Below, in pieces: positions 10,590-14,710 of a stretch of 14,710 bases of DNA. A model generated the notes under the pieces. It was not told the DNA's origin and did not search any database. It saw only the letters and a list, made by a program, of their open reading frames with translations. A program made the position numbers and the translations under genes. Source of the DNA: Gammaproteobacteria bacterium (GTDB lineage Bacteria > Pseudomonadota > Gammaproteobacteria > S012-40); NCBI GenBank assembly GCA_015491615.1, contig WFVN01000070.1, positions 1-14,710 on the forward strand, in the 5' to 3' direction. Position 1 is the stretch's first letter; each line of letters begins with the position of its first letter.

Positions 10590-11906
10590 ATGAACCCGCG
10601 CATCGACTACCTCGCCCGCGGCGGCGGCCCCCTCACCGGCAGCCTGCGCGTCCCCGGAGACAAATCCATCTCCCACCGCGCCGTCATGCTCGGCGCCATC
10701 GCCGACGGCGTCACCGAAGTGACCGGGTTCCTGGAAGGGGAGGACGCCCTCGCCACCGTCGCCGCCTTCCGCGCCATGGGCGTGGACATCCAGGGCCCCG
10801 AAGACGGCCGGGTGACCATCCGCGGGGTCGGCCGCGACGGCCTCCAGGCCCCCCAAGGCCCCCTGTATCTGGGCAACTCGGGGACCTCCATGCGCCTCCT
10901 CGCCGGCCTCCTCGCCGGCCAGCGCTTCGACAGCGAACTGACCGGCGACGCATCCCTCTCCCGCCGCCCCATGCGCCGCGTCACCCGCCCCCTGGCGGAG
11001 ATGGGGGCGCGCATCGACACCACCCCCGAGGGCACCGCCCCCCTGTACATCCACGGCGGCCAACGCCTGCGGGCCATCGACTACGACCTGCCGGTGGCCA
11101 GCGCGCAGGTGAAATCGGCCATCCTCTTGGCCGGGCTCTACGCCGAGGGGCGCACCTGCGTGCGCGAACCGGCGGTCACCCGCGACCACACCGAGCGCAT
11201 GCTGCGCGCCTTCGGCTTTGAGGTGACCCGGGAAGACCATGGCATCTGCCTGGTGGGCGGCGGGCGCCTCAGCGCCACCGCCCTGCAGGTCCCCGCGGAC
11301 ATCTCCTCCGCCGCCTTCTTCCTCGTCGCCGCCACCATCGCCCCGGGCTCGGAACTGGTCCTGAAGGACGTGGGCATCAATCCCACCCGCACCGGCGTCA
11401 TCCACATCCTCCGGGAGATGGGCGCCGACATCCACATCGAGAACGAACGCACCTTCGGCGACGAGCCGGTGGCCGACCTGCGCGTGCGCCACGCCCCCCT
11501 GCACGGCATCCACATCCCCGAAGACCTGGTCCCCCTGGCCATCGACGAATTCCCGGTGCTGTTCGTGGCCGCCGCCCTGGCCGAGGGGGAGACCGTCCTC
11601 ACCGGCGCCGAGGAACTGCGGGTGAAGGAATCGGACCGCATCCAAGTCATGGCCGACGGCCTCCAGGCCCTGGGGGCGCGCGCCGAGCCCACCGCCGACG
11701 GCATCCGCATCCACGGCGGTTCCCTGCACGGCGGCACGGTGGACAGCCACGGCGACCACCGCATCGCCATGGCCTTCACCGTCGCTTCCCTGCGTACCGA
11801 CGGCCCGGTGCGCATCCGCGACTGCGCCAACGTCGCCACTTCCTTCCCCGGCTTCCCCGAGCTGGCGAGCCAGGCCGGCCTGGACGTGGAGGTGGTGACG
11901 GCATGA
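10590..11906 (+). CDS. aroA: EPSP synthase (3-phosphoshikimate 1-carboxyvinyltransferase), class II-like
   Basis: AroA transfers the enolpyruvyl group of phosphoenolpyruvate to shikimate-3-phosphate, the step before chorismate synthase and the target of glyphosate. It has 438 residues. The substrate-binding lysine is Lys25 in VPGDKSISHR. LGNSGTSMRLL places Gly98 at the position equivalent to E. coli Gly96. ASAQVKSAILLAGL, TRDHTERML and NPTRTG follow, with the catalytic Asp319 in AIDEFPVL and later ELRVKESDRI and HGDHRIAM. The wording of these motifs is much closer to Bacillus subtilis and CP4-type class II enzymes than to E. coli class I. ATG 10590 has AGGAA (10578-10582) upstream; the ATG at 10582 is out of frame and soon stops. 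The stop overlaps the cmk start by four bases (ATGA). Confidence 0.97.
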   Translation: MNPRIDYLARGGGPLTGSLRVPGDKSISHRAVMLGAIADGVTEVTGFLEGEDALATVAAFRAMGVDIQGPEDGRVTIRGVGRDGLQAPQGPLYLGNSGTSMRLLAGLLAGQRFDSELTGDASLSRRPMRRVTRPLAEMGARIDTTPEGTAPLYIHGGQRLRAIDYDLPVASAQVKSAILLAGLYAEGRTCVREPAVTRDHTERMLRAFGFEVTREDHGICLVGGGRLSATALQVPADISSAAFFLVAATIAPGSELVLKDVGINPTRTGVIHILREMGADIHIENERTFGDEPVADLRVRHAPLHGIHIPEDLVPLAIDEFPVLFVAAALAEGETVLTGAEELRVKESDRIQVMADGLQALGARAEPTADGIRIHGGSLHGGTVDSHGDHRIAMAFTVASLRTDGPVRIRDCANVATSFPGFPELASQAGLDVEVVTA

Positions 11907-12583
11907 GCGCGGCGCCGGTGATCACCATCGACGGCCCCTCCGGTTCCGGCAAGGGGACCGTCGGGCGGGCCGTGGCCGCGCGCCTGGGCTGGCACTTCCT
12001 GGACTCCGGCGCCCTCTACCGGGTCCTCGGCCTGGCCGCCCTCCGTCATGGGGTGGACCTGGGCGACGAGGCGGCCCTGGCGGCGCTGGCCCGCGACCTG
12101 GACGTGCGCTTCGAGGGGGCGCGGGTGATCCTGGAGGGGGAGGACGTGAGCGAGGCCATCCGCGGCGAGGACGCCGGCGCCGCCGCCTCCCGCGTGGCCG
12201 CCCTGGCGCGCGTGCGCGAGGCCCTCCTGGACCGCCAGCGGGCCTTCCGCCGCCCCCCCGGCCTGGTCGCCGACGGCCGCGACATGGGCACCGTGGTGTT
12301 CCCCGATGCCCCCCTCAAGGTGTTCCTGGAGGCGAGCCCCGAGGAGCGCGCGCGGCGCCGGTTCGAGCAGTTGAAAGCCCAGGGGCTCGATGTTAACCTT
12401 GCGCAGATTTTGACCGATATCCGCGAGCGGGACCGTCGCGACCGGGAACGGCCGGTGGCCCCCTTGAAGCCTGCCCCCGATGCCGTCGTCATCGACAGCA
12501 CGGAACGGGACCCGGAGTCGGTGGTCCAAGAGATCCTGCGCCTGGCGACCGAGCGGATCCCCGAGGCAGCCGGGCAGGAGTGA
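11903..12583 (+). CDS. cmk: Cytidylate kinase
   Basis: Cmk phosphorylates CMP and dCMP with ATP, recycling pyrimidine nucleotides. The 226-residue protein is the normal bacterial size. It has the P-loop GPSGSGKGT (11-19), the nucleotide-binding DSGALYR (33-39), DGRDMGT beginning at Asp124, and the arginine-rich lid RERDRRDRERP near residue 175. The gene starts inside the end of aroA with GGAGG (11888-11892) ten bases upstream. Codons 157-173 depart from the strong G/C-ending usage of the rest of the gene, with TTG, AAA, GAT, GTT, CTT and ATT. The same stretch contains a promoter-like sequence for rpsA. The cmk-rpsA pair is widely conserved in Proteobacteria. Confidence 0.98.
   Translation: MSAAPVITIDGPSGSGKGTVGRAVAARLGWHFLDSGALYRVLGLAALRHGVDLGDEAALAALARDLDVRFEGARVILEGEDVSEAIRGEDAGAAASRVAALARVREALLDRQRAFRRPPGLVADGRDMGTVVFPDAPLKVFLEASPEERARRRFEQLKAQGLDVNLAQILTDIRERDRRDRERPVAPLKPAPDAVVIDSTERDPESVVQEILRLATERIPEAAGQE
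12371..12399 (+). promoter_or_regulatory. Candidate rpsA promoter embedded in cmk
   Basis: TTGAAA (12371-12376, five of six -35 matches) is followed after 17 bp by an extended -10, TGTTAACCT (12391-12399), whose hexamer TAACCT matches three of six. It coincides with a run of AT-ending codons in cmk. Promoters for rpsA upstream in or near cmk are known in E. coli. The predicted start near 12406 would give a leader of roughly 275 nt. Confidence 0.4.
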
Positions 12584-12681
12584 AACGGGACGTCCGCCCC
12601 ACGGACCGTGGCGCGGGCGTGTTTGTCTTTAACCCAACCACAGTCGATCAGCCCTCGGGCTGGCAAGGTAAACCGCAACCC
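12584..12681 (+). promoter_or_regulatory. Structured rpsA leader without a close Shine-Dalgarno
   Basis: The 98-bp gap between cmk and rpsA holds two hairpins. One pairs GTCCG (12592-12596) with CGGAC (12602-12606). The other is CAGCCC-TC-GGGCTG (12649-12662), best drawn as a five-pair stem with a CTCG loop. The only Shine-Dalgarno-like element, AAGG (12665-12668), ends 13 bases before the ATG, an unusually long spacing. In E. coli the rpsA start region also lacks a strong Shine-Dalgarno and uses folded leader structure for S1 autoregulation, and this region could act similarly. Confidence 0.45.
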
Positions 12682-14364
12682 ATGACCGAAAGCTTCGCAG
12701 AACTCTTCGAACAGACCATCAGCCAACAGAGCCTCCGCCCCGGCGACATCGTCAAGGCGAAGGTGGTGGCCATCCTCGACAACGCCGTGCTGGTGAACGC
12801 CGGCCTCAAGACCGAATCCGTCATCCCCATCGAGCAGTTCAAGAACGAAAACGGGGAACTGGAAGTCGCCGTGGGCGACGAGGTGGACGTCGCCATCGAG
12901 GCGGTGGAAGACGGATGGGGCGAGACCCGTCTGTCGCGCGAGAAGGCGAAGCGGGCCGAGACCTGGAACTTCCTGGAGAAGGCCTTCGAGAACAACGAGA
13001 CGGTCACCGGCAAGATCGTCGACAAGGTCAAGGGCGGTTTCACCGTCGACATCAACGGCGTGCGCGCCTTCCTGCCCGGCTCCCTGGTGGACGTGCGCCC
13101 GGTGCGCGATCCCGGCTACCTGGAAGGCAAGGACCTGGAGTTCAAGGTCATCAAGATCGACCGCAAGCGCAACAACGTGGTCGTCTCCCGCCGCGCCGTG
13201 GTGGAGGCCGAATACAGCGCCGAGCGCGAGGCCCTGCTGGAGAACCTGAAGGAAGGCGCGGTGCTCAAGGGCATCGTCAAGAACCTCACCGACTACGGCG
13301 CCTTCGTGGACCTGGGCGGCATCGACGGCCTGCTGCACATCACCGACATGGCCTGGAAGCGGGTCAAGCACCCTTCCGAAGTGGTCAACATCGGCGATGA
13401 GATCGAGGTCAAGGTCCTCAAGTTCGACCGCGAGCGCAATCGCGTCTCCCTCGGCCTCAAGCAACTGGGCGAGGATCCCTGGGTGGACATCGCCCGCCGC
13501 TACCCGGTCGGCACCCGCGTGTTCGGCAAGGTCACCAACATCACCGACTACGGCTGCTTCGTGGAGATCGAAGAAGGCGTGGAGGGCCTGGTGCACGTCT
13601 CCGAGATGGACTGGACCAACAAGAACATCCACCCCTCCAAGATCGTCCAGGTGGGCGACGAGGTGGAAGTGATGGTGCTGGACATCGACGAGGAGCGCCG
13701 CCGCATCTCCCTCGGCATCAAGCAGTGTCAGCCCAACCCCTGGGAAGAGTTCGCCGCCAACCACAAGAAGGGCGAGCGCATCACCGGCAAGATCAAGTCC
13801 ATCACCGACTTCGGCATCTTCATCGGCCTGGAGGGCGGCATCGACGGCCTCGTGCACCTGTCCGACATCTCCTGGAACGAGCCGGGCGAGGAGGCCATCC
13901 GCAAGTTCAAGAAAGGCGACGAGATCGAGACCGTCATCCTCGCCATCGACCCCGAGCGCGAGCGCATCTCCCTCGGCATCAAGCAGTTGGAGCAGGATCC
14001 GGTCTCCAACTTCCTGGCCACCCACGAGAAGGGCAGCATCGTCAAGGGCGTGGTGAAGGAAGTGGACGCCAAGGGCGCCGTGGTGGAGCTGGAAGACGGC
14101 GTGGAAGGTTACCTGCGCGCTTCCGAGCTGTCCCGCGAGCGGGTGGAAGACGCCCGCAACGTCCTCAAGCCCGGCGACGAGGTGGAGGCCAAGTTCATCG
14201 GCATGGACCGCAAGAACCGCACCATCAACCTCTCCATCAAGGCCAAGGACTACGCTGAAGAGGCCGAGGCCCTGGAGAGCTACGGCGCCAGTGCGGGCCC
14301 GGCCACCACCACCCTGGGCGACCTCCTCAAGGAGCAGATGCAGGTCGGCAAGGGAGAAGACTGA
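12682..14364 (+). CDS. rpsA: 30S ribosomal protein S1
   Basis: S1 binds mRNA at the small subunit and helps unfold and place it for initiation, especially on messages with weak ribosome sites. The 560-residue protein matches E. coli length (557). It holds six S1 domains starting near residues 21, 106, 192, 277, 364 and 451. Domains 1 and 2, which dock on the ribosome, are divergent as usual. Domains 3-6 carry the repeated pattern GxVxxITDYGxFV...GLVHxSE...RxSLGxKQ. ATG 12682 gives the canonical N-terminus MTESFAELFEQ; upstream in-frame sequence from 12580 contains no family residues. Codon use is extremely biased, fitting high expression. The gene ends 44 bases before a strong terminator. In most Gammaproteobacteria ihfB would follow, but it is not here. 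Confidence 0.99.
   Translation: MTESFAELFEQTISQQSLRPGDIVKAKVVAILDNAVLVNAGLKTESVIPIEQFKNENGELEVAVGDEVDVAIEAVEDGWGETRLSREKAKRAETWNFLEKAFENNETVTGKIVDKVKGGFTVDINGVRAFLPGSLVDVRPVRDPGYLEGKDLEFKVIKIDRKRNNVVVSRRAVVEAEYSAEREALLENLKEGAVLKGIVKNLTDYGAFVDLGGIDGLLHITDMAWKRVKHPSEVVNIGDEIEVKVLKFDRERNRVSLGLKQLGEDPWVDIARRYPVGTRVFGKVTNITDYGCFVEIEEGVEGLVHVSEMDWTNKNIHPSKIVQVGDEVEVMVLDIDEERRRISLGIKQCQPNPWEEFAANHKKGERITGKIKSITDFGIFIGLEGGIDGLVHLSDISWNEPGEEAIRKFKKGDEIETVILAIDPERERISLGIKQLEQDPVSNFLATHEKGSIVKGVVKEVDAKGAVVELEDGVEGYLRASELSRERVEDARNVLKPGDEVEAKFIGMDRKNRTINLSIKAKDYAEEAEALESYGASAGPATTTLGDLLKEQMQVGKGED
13702..13986 (+). repeat. 24-bp exact direct repeat in rpsA S1 domains 4 and 5
   Basis: The same 24 bases, encoding RISLGIKQ, occur at 13702-13725 and 13963-13986. 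A diverged third copy (RVSLGLKQ) lies near 13440. They mark the ends of successive S1 domains. Identity at the DNA level reflects domain duplication combined with very strong codon bias. Confidence 0.9.
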
Positions 14365-14408
14365 CCTGTGAGGCATACTCCGTCCCCAGCGGAGCGGTTC
14401 GACCCGAG

Positions 14409-14433
14409 ACCCCGGCATATGCCGGGGTTTTTT
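14409..14433 (+). terminator. Rho-independent terminator of rpsA
   Basis: CCCCGGCATATGCCGGGG (14410-14427) is a perfect 18-bp palindrome, extended by an A-T pair, followed directly by six T (14428-14433). It lies 44 bases after the rpsA stop. No matching T-run is present on the other strand, so it should act mainly on plus-strand transcripts. A smaller hairpin, CTCCG/CGGAG (14378-14394), precedes it. Confidence 0.94.
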
Positions 14434-14501
14434 CGTCCGACTTTTTCGGCGCCACAGGTGTCCGCGCTGATCTCCTTCTGTGTAGGGCGGGGGGCGCTCG
14501 T

Positions 14502-14690
14502 CTACCTGAAAGGTTGCAGGAAGAACTCGGTGACGGCGGCCTGCAACGCGGGCCAAGCCCGCTCCAGGGCGCGTTCGGGGGTGTCTTCTTCACCTGTCTC
14601 CACCGCCAGCACGAGCAGACGCGGGGGGAGGAGGCGCAAATGGCAGCCCAGCGTCAGGGTCTTGGCCAGGTCCAGGGCGTGGGTGGAAGG
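14502..14690 (-). CDS. C-terminal fragment, possible hydrogenase maturation protease
   Basis: This minus-strand frame ends at TAG (14504-14502) and is open to the genomic edge at 14690, giving 62 residues plus the stop. It reads STHALDLAKTLTLG, then LPPRLLVLAVETGEE, then a helical tail AWPALQAAVTEFFLQPFR. The order Ser/Thr-His, helix, 'P-R-hydrophobic-Val-Glu' strand and closing amphipathic helix resembles the C-terminal third of HyaD/HycI-type hydrogenase maturation proteases, which trim the C-terminus of the NiFe large subunit after nickel insertion. The metal-binding residues of that family lie upstream and cannot be seen, so this is a tentative match. The frame continues into the adapter (GTG at 14705, reading MYKRQ), but that start is artificial. 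It is convergent with rpsA. Confidence 0.42.
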   Translation of the reverse strand, partial: PSTHALDLAKTLTLGCHLRLLPPRLLVLAVETGEEDTPERALERAWPALQAAVTEFFLQPFR

Positions 14691-14710
14691 CTGTCTCTTA
14701 TACACATCTC
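14691..14710. other. Nextera/Tn5 mosaic-end adapter sequence (not genomic)
   Basis: CTGTCTCTTATACACATCT (14691-14709) is the exact 19-bp Tn5 mosaic end used in transposase-based sequencing libraries. The following C fits the Nextera read 2 adapter continuation. It lies at the very last bases of the window, where an untrimmed adapter would be expected at a contig end. It should be removed from any annotation. Confidence 0.97.

Noticed and set aside
12580..12681. In-frame N-terminal extension of rpsA from ATG 12580
   Set aside because: The extension overlaps the cmk stop, has no similarity to S1, and contains the leader hairpins; the S1 N-terminus MTESFAELFEQ begins at 12682.
12046..14556. An 836-residue minus-strand open frame opposite cmk, rpsA and the terminator
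   Set aside because: It runs antisense through highly conserved S1 domains and even through the terminator hairpin. Its composition mirrors the codon bias of rpsA and there is no start context.
14327..14593. Small minus-strand frame reading through the terminator, with an AGAAGGAG sequence near 14472-14479
   Set aside because: The nearest in-frame start, a GTG, is about 16 bases from the purine-rich sequence, too far for a normal ribosome site, and the peptide is simply the translation of the terminator stem and rpsA antisense.
14505..14705. The full 67-residue protein beginning MYKRQ
   Set aside because: Its first five codons are adapter sequence; only the part from 14690 down is genomic.

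Overview
The window reads as one end of an assembly contig from a high-GC gammaproteobacterium. Nearly all third codon positions are G or C. The gene order mtaD / mtnA - gyrA - serC - pheA - hisC - tyrA - aroA - cmk - rpsA matches the well-known Pseudomonas-type block. A lineage near the Chromatiales or other sulfur-oxidising Gammaproteobacteria is my best guess from the extra genes in the block, but the sequence does not prove it.

Layout: (a) 1-334, minus strand, is the N-terminal quarter of an MtaD-type amidohydrolase, cut by the window edge. (b) 335-452 is a divergent intergenic region with back-to-back candidate promoters and a 9-bp inverted repeat. (c) mtnA at 453-1493 works with mtaD in methylthioadenosine salvage. 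(d) 1494-1602 carries a gyrA promoter candidate. (e) 1603-12583 is a tightly packed plus-strand run: gyrA, serC, a serA-type 3-phosphoglycerate dehydrogenase, pheA, hisC, a type I-beta DAHP synthase, tyrA, aroA and cmk. Most junctions overlap or nearly touch; the only real gap inside the run is 46 bp before the DAHP synthase gene. (f) 12584-12681 is a structured leader, followed by rpsA (12682-14364) and a perfect intrinsic terminator (14409-14433). (g) 14502-14690, minus strand, is the C-terminal end of a gene that resembles a hydrogenase maturation protease. (h) The last 20 bases (14691-14710) are the Tn5 mosaic end of a Nextera sequencing library, not genome.

How the genes fit together: serC and the serA-type gene supply two of the three serine-synthesis steps. 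The DAHP synthase opens the shikimate pathway. AroA makes EPSP, the last intermediate before chorismate synthase. PheA and TyrA split chorismate/prephenate toward phenylalanine and tyrosine, with HisC as the likely transaminase. gyrA, cmk and rpsA tie this amino-acid block to DNA topology, CMP/dCMP recycling and translation. Compared with the Pseudomonas order, a serA-type gene and a DAHP synthase gene have been added, tyrA and aroA are separate rather than fused, and ihfB is missing after rpsA.

I did not find a new defence system, mobile element, CRISPR array or tRNA. The points most worth checking are Ala at GyrA position 83, the class II-like AroA, the structured gap before the DAHP synthase gene, a likely rpsA promoter embedded in cmk, and the adapter at the right end.
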